Numbered from the stretch's first letter, positions 8,753-19,000 are shown. The stretch: 64,000 bases of DNA from DTKD01 sp964494345 (GCA_964494345.1 CAZBSI010000007.1:86016-150015); one strand, 5' to 3'. A program made the numbers and translations. The notes: a model not told the origin generated them from the sequence alone.

Positions 8753-10894
8753 ATGGCGAAATCGCTTATCATAGTCGAGTCCCCGGCAAAAACGAGGACT
8801 TTGCGCAACTTCTTAGGCCCGGATTACGAGATAGAAGCCAGCATGGGCCACGTACGCGACTTACCTAAGAGCAAGCTCGGCGTCGACGTGGAGAACTCAT
8901 TTGCGCCGCAGTATATTCCCATCCAGGATAGAAGAGCGGTAATAAAAAAGCTGAAAGCAGCCGCAAAAAAGGCTGATACGGTCTATCTCGCCTCAGACCC
9001 TGACCGCGAGGGCGAGGCAATCGCGTGGCATCTCAGCCAGGCGCTCGACCTTCCTGACGCCAAAAGAATCCGCTTCAACGAAATAACAAGATCGGCAGTG
9101 CAAGAGGCTCTGCAGCAGGCAAATGAGATCAATCCGGGGCTGGTCAACGCGCAGCAGGCAAGACGTGTGCTGGATCGGCTGGTGGGATATATGCTCAGCC
9201 CGCTTCTTTGGCGCAAGATCAAAAGAAACCTCAGCGCTGGTCGGGTGCAATCCGTCGCCGTCCGGCTAATCTGCGATCGCGAGCGCGAGATTCTCGCGTT
9301 TGTGCCCGTCGAATATTGGTCAATCACAGCGTCGCTGACCCCTACTGAAAAGGAGCACCTCTTCAACGCGAAGCTCATCTCCAGAGCGGGCAGCAAGTTG
9401 GAGATACAAAATCAGCAGCAGGCCGACGAATTGCTGAAGGCGCTCGAAGGCGCGGAATACATCGTATCAAATGTAAAAAAGAGCCAGAAGAAACGAAACC
9501 CCGCCGCCCCGTTCATCACAAGCACCCTGCAGCAGGAAGCGTCCCGCAAGCTCGGATTTTCCGCCAGGCGAACTATGACTGTAGCACAACAGCTATACGA
9601 AGGCCTCGAACTGCCGGGTGACGGCCATGTGGGGTTGATTACCTATATGCGAACCGACTCCACTCGCATCTCAAAGGAGGCCCAGGAAGAGGCTCGCGAC
9701 TATATCAAGCAACAATACGGCGATTCGTATATGCCGGAGAAGCCGAGGCAAATCAAGCGCAAAGGCGCACAGGACGCGCACGAAGCCATCAGACCTACTT
9801 CGGTTCATCGCCATCCCGACGCGATCAAGTCGACTTTAAGCAGCGATCAGTATCGTCTCTATCGACTGATCTGGCAGAGATTTCTTGCCAGTCAAATGTC
9901 TCCTGCTGTATTCGACGTGGTAACGGTCGACATTGCGGCGAAAGACATAATCTTCCGGGCCACCGGCTCAACAGTAAAGTTCCAGGGGTTTATGAAGGTC
10001 TACACCGAGGGCAAGGACGACTCCGCAGTAGTGGCCGACGAGGAGCAACCGCCTCTGCCGGAGCTTAGCGAAGGCCAGAAGCTCGATTTGCGGGAGCTTA
10101 TCCCGGAGCAACACTTCACCGAACCGCCGCCCCGATTCACTGAGGCGACGCTTGTGAAGGCTCTCGAGGAGAAGGGCATCGGCCGTCCGAGCACCTACGC
10201 CACGATCATATCCACCATACAGGACAGAAAATACGTCGAGTTAATTGAGAAAAAGTTCAGGCCAACCGAACTGGGATTCATCGTGACCGATCAACTGGTC
10301 AAGCATTTTCCCGATATTCTCAGTGTCGAGTTCACCGCTGGGGTGGAGACGAAGCTCGACAACGTTGAGGAAGGGTCTCTGGACTGGGTTAAGCTGCTAT
10401 CCGATTTCTATGGGCCGTTTGAAAAGGAACTGGAAGCGGCGCAGGAGAATATGGAGCGCGTCAAAATTGAGCCTAAGGAAAGCGATGTTGTATGTCCGAA
10501 TTGCGGAAAGAAGATGCTGGTTCGAGAGGGGCGTTTTGGCGAGTTTTTGGGCTGTGCCGGATATCCCGAATGCAAGACCGCTATGCCGATCACAAAGCCG
10601 CTGGATGTGAAATGCCCCACTTGCGGGGAGGGCGACGTGGTAGAGAAGAAATCTCGCAAGGGCAAGGTCTTCTATGGCTGCAATCGCTACCCGGAGTGCG
10701 GGTTCGTAAGCTGGGACAAACCGACCAATAAACGATGCCCTCAGTGCGACGGCCTGCTGGGTGAACGCCGATTCAGGGGCAAATTATCCGGATATCGCTG
10801 CACCAACCCGGACTGTGACTATCAGACCACTCGCGGCAAGGCCAAAGAGGGCGAGGCAGAGGAGCCTAAGAGCGAAGAGCAAGCTGGGGAGTAA
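8753..10894 (+). CDS. topA: DNA topoisomerase I (type IA)
   Basis: The enzyme relaxes negative supercoils through a 5'-phosphotyrosine intermediate. The ATG at 8753 gives the canonical N-terminus MAKSLIIVESPAK and has AGGA about ten bases upstream; an in-frame GTG 29 codons earlier only adds unrelated residues. The TOPRIM acidic motif is in YLASDPDREGEA (about residues 80-91), and the active-site Tyr is about residue 298 in GLITYMRTDSTR. The C-terminus carries three four-cysteine zinc ribbons (CPNCGKK, CPTCGEG and CPQCDGL types) and an acidic tail rich in Glu. The length, 713 residues, is normal. It has its own promoter and may be read through into trmFO. Confidence 0.95.
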   Translation: MAKSLIIVESPAKTRTLRNFLGPDYEIEASMGHVRDLPKSKLGVDVENSFAPQYIPIQDRRAVIKKLKAAAKKADTVYLASDPDREGEAIAWHLSQALDLPDAKRIRFNEITRSAVQEALQQANEINPGLVNAQQARRVLDRLVGYMLSPLLWRKIKRNLSAGRVQSVAVRLICDREREILAFVPVEYWSITASLTPTEKEHLFNAKLISRAGSKLEIQNQQQADELLKALEGAEYIVSNVKKSQKKRNPAAPFITSTLQQEASRKLGFSARRTMTVAQQLYEGLELPGDGHVGLITYMRTDSTRISKEAQEEARDYIKQQYGDSYMPEKPRQIKRKGAQDAHEAIRPTSVHRHPDAIKSTLSSDQYRLYRLIWQRFLASQMSPAVFDVVTVDIAAKDIIFRATGSTVKFQGFMKVYTEGKDDSAVVADEEQPPLPELSEGQKLDLRELIPEQHFTEPPPRFTEATLVKALEEKGIGRPSTYATIISTIQDRKYVELIEKKFRPTELGFIVTDQLVKHFPDILSVEFTAGVETKLDNVEEGSLDWVKLLSDFYGPFEKELEAAQENMERVKIEPKESDVVCPNCGKKMLVREGRFGEFLGCAGYPECKTAMPITKPLDVKCPTCGEGDVVEKKSRKGKVFYGCNRYPECGFVSWDKPTNKRCPQCDGLLGERRFRGKLSGYRCTNPDCDYQTTRGKAKEGEAEEPKSEEQAGE

Positions 10895-10940
10895 GTCGCG
10901 AAATTTGATGGATAGCGGCCTCCGACTCGAATGTAATATA

Positions 10941-11006
10941 GATGGGTGGTGATCTCCGAATCGCCGCTCCAAAAAGAGATGGGTGGTGATCTCCGAATCA
11001 CCACCC
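10941..11006. repeat. Two adjacent palindromic repeats of the GATCTCCGAATC family
   Basis: Copies at 10941-10970 and 10978-11006 share GATGGGTGGTGATCTCCGAA. The second is a near-perfect palindrome (GGTGGTGATCTCCGAATCACCACC is its core). Related copies occur near 12.55, 12.75 and 24.93 kb, always between genes. Confidence 0.75.
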
Positions 11007-11026
11007 AAGACCCATAATCTGCAACT

Positions 11027-12340
11027 ATGACCAATCACATACTGGTAATCGGCGGCGGGCTTGCTGGATGCGAGGCCGCCTTTCAAATAGCGCGGCGCGG
11101 GCTGCGGGTGCGATTATATGAGATGCGGCCGCAGGTCATGACCCCGGCTCACAGGTCCGGTAAACTCGCCGAACTGGTATGTTCCAGTTCTCTTAAATCC
11201 GATTCCCCGACTACTGCGCATGGGCTGTTGAAGCAGGAAATGCGGGCATTGGGTTCAATTGTGCTGCAATGCGCCTCGAAGGCGGCGGTGCCGGGTGGGG
11301 ATGCGCTGTGTGTCGACCGTGAGGCCTTTGCGGATCATGTTACCGAGGTGATGACATCTCATCCGTTAATCGAGGTAATCAGGGAGGAAGCGGCCGTCAT
11401 TCCGCCGCATCGCCCCTGCGTGATAGCCACAGGCCCGCTTACTTCTGCTGCGTTGTGCGACGATATAATCAAACTAACTGGCGCCAGACACCTGCATTTC
11501 TTCGATGCGATAGCCCCTTCGATAGAGTCCGACAGCATCGATTATGACAAGGTATTCAGGCAATCCCGCTACGACAAAGGCGAAGCTGCGTATCTCAACT
11601 GCCCGATGACGCGTGAGGAGTATGAGGCGTTCATAGATGCCCTGTTAGAAGCGAAAATCGCCAATCTGCACCTCGAAGTGGAAAAGGACACGAGTTACTT
11701 CGAGGGCTGTCTGCCGATTGAGGAGATCGCGCGGCGGGGCAGGGAGACTCCTACTTACGGCACAATGAAACCCGTCGGCCTCACCGACCCGCACACAGGC
11801 CGCCGTCCTTATGCGGTGGTTCAACTGCGGCAGGAAAACGCAGAGGGCAGCGTATACGGTCTTGTCGGTTTTCAGACTCAGCTTCGCCATTCGGAGCAGG
11901 ATCGCGTCTTTCGGATGATCCCTGGCCTTCAGCACGCCCAATTCGTCAGATACGGTGCAGTGCATCGCAACACATATATCGACTCGCCAAATATTTTGGA
12001 CCCCACACTCCGCGTCAAGTCCTCAGATGAGGCTCTTTTCTTCGCAGGCCAACTGACCGGGGTGGAGGGCTATATGGAGTCAGCAGCCTCCGGTATAATC
12101 GCAGGAATCAACGCGGCCAAAGTTGCTTTGAACGAGCCGCCTGTAACCCTGCCGAAACAGACAATGATCGGCGCCTTGTTAGATTACATCGCCAACTGCC
12201 CTATCGACGATTTTCAACCGATGAACTCCAACTTCGGCATCCTCCCGGAAATCACCGAAAAGCATCCAAAGAAAATGCGTAAACAACTAAAAGCAAACCG
12301 GGCACAGAAGGCGATGGAGGAGTTCCTGCGCGCCACGTAG
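11027..12340 (+). CDS. trmFO: Methylenetetrahydrofolate-tRNA-(uracil-5-)-methyltransferase TrmFO
   Basis: The protein has 437 residues. It is a flavoenzyme that makes 5-methyluridine at tRNA position 54 using methylenetetrahydrofolate. The N-terminal FAD-binding motif is VIGGGLAGCEAA, followed by the TrmFO-specific YEMRP and the SGKLAELVCSSS stretch. A second signature is FFAGQLTGVEGYMESA near residue 340, and the C-terminus has the usual FQPMNSNFGILP. The start ATG at 11027 follows the palindromic repeats. In genomes, trmFO often lies near topA in Firmicutes and other deep lineages, and that order is kept here. Confidence 0.95.
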   Translation: MTNHILVIGGGLAGCEAAFQIARRGLRVRLYEMRPQVMTPAHRSGKLAELVCSSSLKSDSPTTAHGLLKQEMRALGSIVLQCASKAAVPGGDALCVDREAFADHVTEVMTSHPLIEVIREEAAVIPPHRPCVIATGPLTSAALCDDIIKLTGARHLHFFDAIAPSIESDSIDYDKVFRQSRYDKGEAAYLNCPMTREEYEAFIDALLEAKIANLHLEVEKDTSYFEGCLPIEEIARRGRETPTYGTMKPVGLTDPHTGRRPYAVVQLRQENAEGSVYGLVGFQTQLRHSEQDRVFRMIPGLQHAQFVRYGAVHRNTYIDSPNILDPTLRVKSSDEALFFAGQLTGVEGYMESAASGIIAGINAAKVALNEPPVTLPKQTMIGALLDYIANCPIDDFQPMNSNFGILPEITEKHPKKMRKQLKANRAQKAMEEFLRAT

Positions 12341-12367
12341 TCGCGTTTTCGCGTTTCTCGTTTCCTC

Positions 12368-12480
12368 GTCATTTCTAACGTCGCCCCATTTGTCATTTCG
12401 AATGTGGCCCCGTTCGTCATTTCGAACCTCTCCCGTTTGTCATTTCGAACGAAGTGAGAAATCTGCTTTTTTCGAGGTTC
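12368..12480 (+). repeat. Tandem GTCATTTCGAAC repeat with a terminal GAGAAATCTGC element
   Basis: Units begin at 12368, 12392, 12416 and 12439, a 23-24 base period, each starting GTCATTTCnAA. The last continues as GAAGTGAGAAATCTGC and then a T-run. The same arrangement of three short units plus a final long one recurs at 24769-24880 after guaB, and a variant lies at 22.8-23.0 kb. Confidence 0.75.
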
Positions 12481-12543
12481 GAGGTTAGAAATCCGAAGTT
12501 CGATTCGGCATTTTCGGTCATCTTATGCCGCCAAATATAGATA

Positions 12544-12602
12544 GGTGGCAATCTCCGAATTGCCACCTCAAAACCGTTTTGCGGCGATCTCCGAATCGCC
12601 GC
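12544..12602. repeat. Two palindromic repeats of the GATCTCCGAATC family
   Basis: Copies at 12544-12569 (GGTGGCAATCTCCGAATTGC core) and 12581-12602 (GCGGCGATCTCCGAATCGCC core) keep the centre CTCCGAAT while the arms change together, so pairing is conserved. Confidence 0.7.
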
Positions 12603-12735
12603 TTTGAGCTATCCTGTGTCTGTGGATTCCGTGGCCACGCACAAAATGACGAGGAGTGGCAGCGTGGAATGGTTACAGGCGCTGGTGATCTCCCCAATGT
12701 CATTCCGAGCGCCCCCTGTAGCTGGCAGCCAATTA

Positions 12736-12766
12736 GATGGGTGGCGAAGTGGATTCACCACCCATC
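12736..12766. repeat. Divergent palindromic repeat
   Basis: GATGGGTGG and CCACCCATC arms enclose a changed centre. It is probably a further member of the family found near 10.97 and 12.57 kb and lies just after the stop of the next minus-strand gene. Confidence 0.5.
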
Positions 12767-12774
12767 CAGACACG

Positions 12775-12948
12775 CTAGCGCTCTTTTCTTACGCCTTTAA
12801 ACGGCGTACCATCTGCTTTACCGTCCATGAATTTGCCGGTAGTTGAATCTCGTTTAGTCCAGATTCCAGTTTTAGGATTCTGTACCTGTGAGCGCTGCTT
12901 TACTGCGCCTCTTCGATGCCCGTCTCCGATCGGAGGATTTTTGGCCAT
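12775..12948 (-). CDS. Small basic conserved protein, function unknown
   Basis: The product has 57 residues, beginning MAKNPPIGDGHRRGAVKQ. I chose the ATG at 12948 because AAGGAGG lies eight bases upstream, while the ATG two codons earlier would sit only two bases from it. The protein is very rich in Lys, Arg and Gly, with the pattern NPKTGxWxKRD...FMDxKxDGxPFKGVRKE. From memory, similar short proteins occur in many unrelated bacteria as unnamed genes, often near mobile or phage genes; I know no proven function. It has no membrane segment. Nucleic-acid binding is plausible from charge alone. Confidence 0.7.
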   Translation of the reverse strand: MAKNPPIGDGHRRGAVKQRSQVQNPKTGIWTKRDSTTGKFMDGKADGTPFKGVRKER

Positions 12949-13029
12949 TGTCATCACCTCCTTCCGTGAGGTCTGGCCATATCCAGTTAGTGTTTTGATA
13001 AGGTAAAATGGGCCCATCCTAACTGATTG

Positions 13030-13263
13030 CTATGGCCGATTAGCTGCGTTTATAATTGGCTCCAAACGATTCTGAAACCCGCCGCCTCCGTAGCGTCTAG
13101 CATATCTTAAAACGCGCTTCCAGTTGGCATAACTGATATGTAGTTGTCTGCCTACCAAGCTTTTCTGGAGGCCCGTTAAAAGAGATTGAAAGCCACCATT
13201 GCCTTTAATTGGCTTGTTGACGATTAGGATTTCTTCGTCTGTCAACTCTATGATTTTATCCAT
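13030..13263 (-). CDS. Small hypothetical protein
   Basis: The product has 77 residues starting MDKIIELTDEEILIVNKPIK. The start is fixed by AAAGGTGG eight bases upstream of ATG 13263. The C-terminal half is basic with a Gly-rich turn (RRYGGGGFQNRL). I do not recognise the family. It is 81 bases upstream, in transcription order, of the small basic protein gene at 12775-12948. Confidence 0.6.
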   Translation of the reverse strand: MDKIIELTDEEILIVNKPIKGNGGFQSLLTGLQKSLVGRQLHISYANWKRVLRYARRYGGGGFQNRLEPIINAANRP

Positions 13264-13495
13264 AAGTATCACCACCTTTCAGATGTTATTGGACTGACTT
13301 GACAGATGTCCTATTAGTGGTGCTACAATAAGCGTACGGCAAACGCCATCACCACAAAAATGGCGCGTGCCGGCACTGCTTATGGTGACAAGCCATACAC
13401 AGACAGTGCAGCTTTGAGCGTGGGCGCTATCACTATCGCCAAACAGTACGATGGCGCCCGATTTGTTGTGTTTTGTCGGCGTCCTCCCTAGTGCT

Positions 13496-13885
13496 TTATG
13501 AGCCCTCCTTTGGATGTTTTCGTACCCTCGTTCGTTCAATTGGTGCATTCAGGTCAATTAACAACATGTCGTGTTCATCGCTCCAACGCGCCTCATATTG
13601 CCGGGTGATATCGTAAGGTATGTTATAGTATTCGAGAAACGACCTTCCTGAAATAAATGCGTTGTTATCTCTTATAATTAGTCTCGTCGCTCCATCTTCA
13701 GTCTCAGGAACGTTGATTTTTACTCCGATGATATTGCCATCGCTGCTGAAAAACAAGACGGCGTAACCATCCTTTAAGCCAAATCGATGAATTGATCCTC
13801 TGTTAAAGCCAATCTGTGCGTTAGATCGTATGGAGCAGGTGGCTCTATAACCGCGCCCGTAGCTCGTAAATTTTTCAAAATGCAT
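13496..13885 (-). CDS. Hypothetical protein, 129 residues
   Basis: AGAGGAG precedes ATG 13885 at good distance. The protein has an alternating hydrophobic pattern suggesting a small all-beta fold (for example YAVLFFSSDGNIIGVKI and MLLIDL), and conserved-looking turns such as GFNRGSIHRFGL. There is no signal peptide or membrane segment. I recall similar unnamed proteins scattered in bacteria and phages but cannot assign a function. It lies upstream of two other small minus-strand genes, with about 230 bases between it and the next. Confidence 0.6.
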   Translation of the reverse strand: MHFEKFTSYGRGYRATCSIRSNAQIGFNRGSIHRFGLKDGYAVLFFSSDGNIIGVKINVPETEDGATRLIIRDNNAFISGRSFLEYYNIPYDITRQYEARWSDEHDMLLIDLNAPIERTRVRKHPKEGS

Positions 13886-14006
13886 TGCACTCTCCTCTTA
13901 TGAGATATATCAACACCCAACCGGCTGAGGGCTTCTGATCCCACTGTACGTATGCCTGGTATTATAGCCTCTCCGTGATAAATAGTCAAGTGCTGAGCAT
14001 GCAAAT

Positions 14007-14034
14007 AAAAAGCCGATCCTCAGATCGGCTTTTT
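14007..14034. terminator. Bidirectional rho-independent terminator
   Basis: The perfect hairpin AAAAAGCCGATC-CTCA-GATCGGCTTTTT works on both strands. On the minus strand it would stop transcripts coming from the tgt/HD genes. Confidence 0.85.
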
Positions 14035-14131
14035 AAGTATGTTGTCAACGGCTTTGTCAATAGTTTTGTCAACCGCTTTATCATTCGCGCACGTACAGAG
14101 TATGCTTAATTGCCGTAATCTCCCTCTTCCC

Positions 14132-14800
14132 CTACATATCCACACCATTAATCACCAGCTTAAACTTATAGCCAAAATAGTCTGCGGCGCGTCTGCAGAT
14201 TAGCATTCGAGAGAGGAAGATCTCGAAATACTCCATCACGGAGGCGGACTTTTCGTCGGTGGTCAGCTCCAGGTTGATACTCTTATTCTCCGTATCCACC
14301 CGCAGGTTCGAGCGTTGCACGGAGTAGTTCACACGGTCGTGTATATCGAAGGTCAGCGGGTTCTGGTTTTGCACACGGGAATGGTGCACGTCAGACTTAT
14401 CAGCGAGTATCAAAGCGGCGGATATCGCGCTAACCGGGGAGCCGATTTCCTCCTCGTGGTTACCTATAGCCGCGATTATCGATGCTATCTCCGAGGCGGG
14501 CATCCCCATCTCATTTAACAGCATAAAGGCCATAATTGCCGCGGAATCCGTGTGACCCTGCCTGCTTACGGCGTTGCCTATATCGTGCAGATATCCGGCT
14601 ATAGCGGCCAACTCCGCTTCTCGCGGCCCCTGGCCAAGGCCCGCCATAATGCTGTGTGCGGTTTCGGCCACTATGCCCGCGTGTCTGAAGCCGTGTTCGG
14701 TATAACCCAGCGCGTTCATTTGATTATTCGCCGCTTCCATATAGGTTTTTATCTTAGGGTTGCGACGAACGATATCGAGGGTGATCTTCTCTGTCTGCAT
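14132..14800 (-). CDS. HD-domain metal-dependent phosphohydrolase
   Basis: The protein has 222 residues. The HD superfamily motif is clear: His in YTEHGFRHAG, then GYLHDIGN (about residues 68-75) and a later NHEEE and LILADKSDVHHSR, which supply metal ligands. Members of this family hydrolyse phosphate esters of nucleotides or signalling molecules; the substrate cannot be read from the sequence. The C-terminal 80 residues form a separate beta-rich part. The gene starts 35 bases after tgt on the same strand, so the two are probably co-transcribed, and the double-sided terminator lies about 100 bases downstream. Confidence 0.85.
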   Translation of the reverse strand: MQTEKITLDIVRRNPKIKTYMEAANNQMNALGYTEHGFRHAGIVAETAHSIMAGLGQGPREAELAAIAGYLHDIGNAVSRQGHTDSAAIMAFMLLNEMGMPASEIASIIAAIGNHEEEIGSPVSAISAALILADKSDVHHSRVQNQNPLTFDIHDRVNYSVQRSNLRVDTENKSINLELTTDEKSASVMEYFEIFLSRMLICRRAADYFGYKFKLVINGVDM

Positions 14801-14835
14801 ATGGTGTCAATTGCTCTACCGGGCAATTATCCTCC

Positions 14836-16020
14836 TTACTCATCACAGCCAATTTCGACGCGTTTTCGCGCCTGGCGATCTACTTCAGATCGCGGCAGTT
14901 CATCGTGAACAGCAGCCTTATGCTTGCGATACTTCGCCAAAAACTCCTTGCGGAACTCCAGCAATCGACCCTGTTCTATAGCCTGCCGAATCCTCTGCAT
15001 CAACCGGCCATAAAAGTGCAGATTGTGGAATGTCGCCAGTCGTGAGGCCAGAATCTCGTCGCATTTATACAAATGGCGCAAGTAAGCTGCGCTGTGATTT
15101 TTACAGGCCCAGCAGTCGCACTCCGGATCGACCGGTGACAGATCATCAATAAACCGATTGTTCTTTATATTGATGCGGCCGTAGGTCGTATAAAGCGACC
15201 CATTTCTGCCCAGCCGCGTCGGCAGCACGCAATCGAACATATCGATCCCGCGCACCACGCTGTCGATCAAATCCTCCGGCGTGCCGACCCCCATCAGATA
15301 GCGCACTTTATGCTCCGGCAGATAAGGAACGCTCCAGTCGATTGCGTTCATCATCAACTCCGTGCCCTCGCCGACAGAGACCCCGCCGATCGCGATTCCA
15401 TCCGTATCCAATGACGCGACGAACTGAGCGCTCTGCGCACGCAGGTCCTGATATATGCTGCCCTGCACTATTCCAAAAAACGCCTGTTCGGGGTCCGCCG
15501 CATTCTGTGAGCGTTTCGCCCATTCGTGAGTCCGGTTCATTGCCGACACGGCGTAGTCTTTCTCGCAAGGGTAAGGGGCGCATTCGTCGAACGCCATCAC
15601 AATATCGGCCCCAATCGCGCTCTGTATCTCCATAACCCGCTGTGGGGTGAACTCGTGATACGAACCGTCCACATACGATCTAAACACGACCCCATCCTCG
15701 CCGATCTTGCGAATGTGCTCCAGGCTGAAGACCTGAAATCCGCCGGAGTCGGTCAAAATGCTGCCCGGCCAGTTTATGAATTTGTGAAGACCCCCAGCCT
15801 GCTTTATAAGCTCCGTTCCGGGCCGCAGGTAGAGATGATAGGTGTTGCCCAGGATGATCTCAAAGCCCATCCCAGCCAGCTCCTGCTGGCTCATTGCCTT
15901 TACAGTTCCCTGCGTGCCCACCGGCATAAAAACCGGGGTCTCTACGGTACCGGACCTCAGATGCAGCCTTCCACGGCGTGCGCGAGTCCTCGGATCAGTA
16001 TGTAAAATATCGTATTTTAT
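14836..16020 (-). CDS. tgt: Queuine tRNA-ribosyltransferase, probable ATA start codon
   Basis: Tgt exchanges guanine 34 of GUN-anticodon tRNAs for the queuine precursor. The nucleophilic Asp is about residue 263 in FDCVLPTRLGRNG, the general-base Asp is in DSGGFQVFS, and the zinc site is Cys-Cys-Cys-His in the ECDCWACKNH region plus the later His. The first in-frame ATG (15927) would remove the conserved N-terminus. Upstream, the frame encodes KYDILHTDPRTRARRGRLH, exactly as in Tgt proteins, and at the expected Met there is ATA (16018-16020) with AAGGAG eight bases before it. There is no ATG, GTG or TTG in frame between. I therefore call an ATA start (394 residues) or a base error at that codon. 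Confidence 0.85.
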   Translation of the reverse strand: MKYDILHTDPRTRARRGRLHLRSGTVETPVFMPVGTQGTVKAMSQQELAGMGFEIILGNTYHLYLRPGTELIKQAGGLHKFINWPGSILTDSGGFQVFSLEHIRKIGEDGVVFRSYVDGSYHEFTPQRVMEIQSAIGADIVMAFDECAPYPCEKDYAVSAMNRTHEWAKRSQNAADPEQAFFGIVQGSIYQDLRAQSAQFVASLDTDGIAIGGVSVGEGTELMMNAIDWSVPYLPEHKVRYLMGVGTPEDLIDSVVRGIDMFDCVLPTRLGRNGSLYTTYGRINIKNNRFIDDLSPVDPECDCWACKNHSAAYLRHLYKCDEILASRLATFHNLHFYGRLMQRIRQAIEQGRLLEFRKEFLAKYRKHKAAVHDELPRSEVDRQARKRVEIGCDE

Positions 16021-16040
16021 GTGCGGTTCTCCTTTAAATG

Positions 16041-16059
16041 GCCGGGACAGAGGCCCGGC
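16041..16059. other. Hairpin between the RND gene and tgt
   Basis: GCCGGG and CCCGGC pair perfectly around a seven-base loop, eight bases after the RND stop codon and just upstream of the tgt ribosome site. There is no T-run, so it may act as a weak terminator or shape the tgt leader. Confidence 0.4.
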
Positions 16060-16066
16060 TACTACA

Positions 16067-19000
16067 TTATTCCGAATTGGGGCCTATTCCGACTGAGGCC
16101 ATCTCTCTGTCATCTTCCAGCGACACGACGCTTTTCGACGAACCTCCAAGCGTCCGTTTTATCCGATGCCACGCGTCGTCTACGATAGTGAACGTCACCG
16201 GAATAACGATCAGCGTCAGCAGAGTCGACAAAATCAATCCGCCGATAACGGCAATAGCCATCGGAGACCGCGTCTCCGAGCCCTCGCTGAGAGCCAGGGC
16301 GGTCGGAAGCATACCACCGATCATAGCGAACGTAGTCATCATAATCGGCCTCAGCCTCGTCGGGCCAGCCTCCAATATCGCGTCGTGTCTGTTTTTGCCA
16401 CGGCTCATCAACGTGTTTGTGTAGTCCACAAGCAGAATCGCGTTCTTGGTCACCAAGCCCATCAGCATGATTATACCGATCATGGCAACAATGCTCATCG
16501 AGTTGCCGGTTATCAACAATGCCAGCAGCGCGCCTACCATAGCCTGCGGCAAGCTGAACATAATTACAAACGGAGTCAAGAACGACTCAAACAGCGCCCC
16601 CATCAGCATATAAACAAGCAGAATCGCCAGCAGCATAGCCGTGCCCATATGCCCGAAACTATCGGTCATCATCTGAGTCGCGCCGCCAGTCCCAACCGAA
16701 GTGCCGGTGACCAACGGGGTCTTTTTCAAACTCGTATCTATGGCCTGGTTTACGTTCCCCATCTCAGCGCCTTGAGCAAGGTTGGCCGTGACATAGACCA
16801 CCCGTTGCCGATTTTTGCGGTCTATTTTGGTCGGAGCATTATCCGGCACGATGTCGGCAACATCACTGAGATAAATCGGCGCACCTGCCCGTGACGCGAT
16901 GATCAGGTTGTCGACATCCGAGGCTTTATCGCGCATTGATTCAGAGTATTGAACTCTGATCGGATACTCCGTTCCGCTATCTCTGAATTTTACCGTGTTA
17001 TCCCCGTCGATCGCCATTCGTGCGCCTATCGCCACCTGCGATACCGACAAGTCAAACTGCGCCGCTTTCAGCCTGTCCACAACGATTCTGCGCTCAGGGC
17101 GGCTCGGTTTATATGAAATATCTACATCAACGGCGCCCGGAGTCTTTCTCATTATCGCAGCAACCCGGTTCGCCTCCTCCAGGATGTTGTCCATGTTCTG
17201 CCCCTGGACCTCTTTTTCGATATTGTTGCTGGGGCCATGTCCAAACGAGGTGGCCACGCTTATCATCTCGGCGCCGGGTATATGTGCCGTTCGCTCCGCC
17301 ACCCATTGTGTTATATCCTCAAGCCCGCGTTTGCGCAGGCTCTTATCCACCAATTTGACGTTGACAATGGCATACTGAGGGCCGGAACTGCCGCCGCCAA
17401 GCTCGCTCTGAGAGGTTGTTCCCACCAAAGTGACATAGAAGCCTTCCTGGGTCTCGGTGGTAGATTTGAATAGCCCTTCTTTGACCTTGTGCGTCACCGG
17501 CCTTATCTCCGGCAGTTGGCCAACTACTTTTTCGACTTCCTGGACAACTTTATTTGTGGCAGCCAGCGAGGTCCCCGGCGCGGTTCTTACTGTAACGGTA
17601 AACTGGCCCTGGTCTACAACTGGGAAGAAACCAAATCCGAACGGCAGGTATATCTTAAGCGCCACAAACGCCATCACGACGCCAAAAACCAGCGCGATCT
17701 TTTTGCTTCCGGGATTAACCCCAAACGCAATACCGCACAACATCAGCCCAACCAACGCTATCACTGCCCTCGGAATCAGCGCGGCCTTCGATCCATCTCC
17801 AGTCGGCATCGGCATCGCCATAGCCAAAACCGTCAACAGTGATACAAATCCGATAACCAGAGTCAAATATCGGTTATGCAGCGCCCATTCAAGCACACCC
17901 CGGTATCTCCGGTCCAGCCCACGCAAAAACCGATCCAATACCCCAAACAACATCCCAGTAAAGTGGTCGATTCGGTCCTTCAGCGTCGCCTGGCCGTGCT
18001 GCAGCCTGTCAAGCATCCGTTTCTCATCAGCCTCTTTGTCGTCCTCGCTGCGCATCCACCGGGAGGCAAGCATAGGCGTGAGAGTGAACGACATCAGCAA
18101 AGAGAACGCCGTCGCAGTCGCTACCGTCACACCAAATTGCCGGAAGAACTGGCCGACAATGCCGCCCATAAACGCGATCGGCAAAAAGACCACGATGTCC
18201 ACCGACGTGATGGTGATAGCCGCCAACCCGATCTCCGAACGACCGTTTATTGCCGCATCTGTAGGGTTCTCTCGCATCCTGAGGTGACGTTCTATGTTTT
18301 CCAGGACAACAATCGAGTCGTCGACCAGGATACCGACCACAAGTGATAAGGCTAAAAGCACCATCTGGTTCTGCGTGAAGCCGAATGCGCTGATAGGAAT
18401 AAAAGTAGCCATCAAAGACGTCGGGATAGCCACCGCGACAATAAAAGTCGCCCTGGCAGAGTGCAGGAACAGGAAAACGATCACTACAACCAGCAGCACG
18501 CCTTCCATCAGACTCCGGTTGACGTCTCTCAGCGCGTTTTTGACGAATTTAGATTCGTCGATAGCTATAATCGACCTGACTCCTTCGGGCAGCTCAGGTT
18601 TCAGATTTTCCAGCTCTTGCTTTATGCCGTCTGCCACCGCGACCGTGTTGGCATCGGATTGTTTCTGAATTGCGAAAATGACTGTAGGTTTACCATCAAG
18701 TCGGGTCAATATGTCGGCTTCGGCAACAGTGTCTTTGACCTCTGCGACGTCGCCGATTCGCACGGTATAAGGGGAACCGCCGCTCGGCGAAACATAGATT
18801 CTGGTATCTTCGATTTCCTTAACGCTTTTATACTCGCCGACCGTTCTGATTGATGTGTCCCGAGCGCCTTCCTTGATGGAGCCTGCCGGTACGTTGAGGT
18901 TCGCGCTTCGAATAGCGGTCAGCACTTTGTCTATCCCTATGCCATAAGCATCAAGCCGATCCTTGTCCACAGAGATCAAAAATTCCCGTTCATCGCCGCC

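Noticed and set aside
13360..13491. 43-codon plus-strand ORF (MARAGTAYGDKPYTDS start)
   Set aside because: No ribosome site and no recognised family; the upstream TTGACA/TACAAT pair has a 19-base spacer and may be chance.
13774..14004. 76-codon minus-strand ORF upstream of the 129-residue protein
   Set aside because: It overlaps a better-supported gene in another frame and covers its promoter region.
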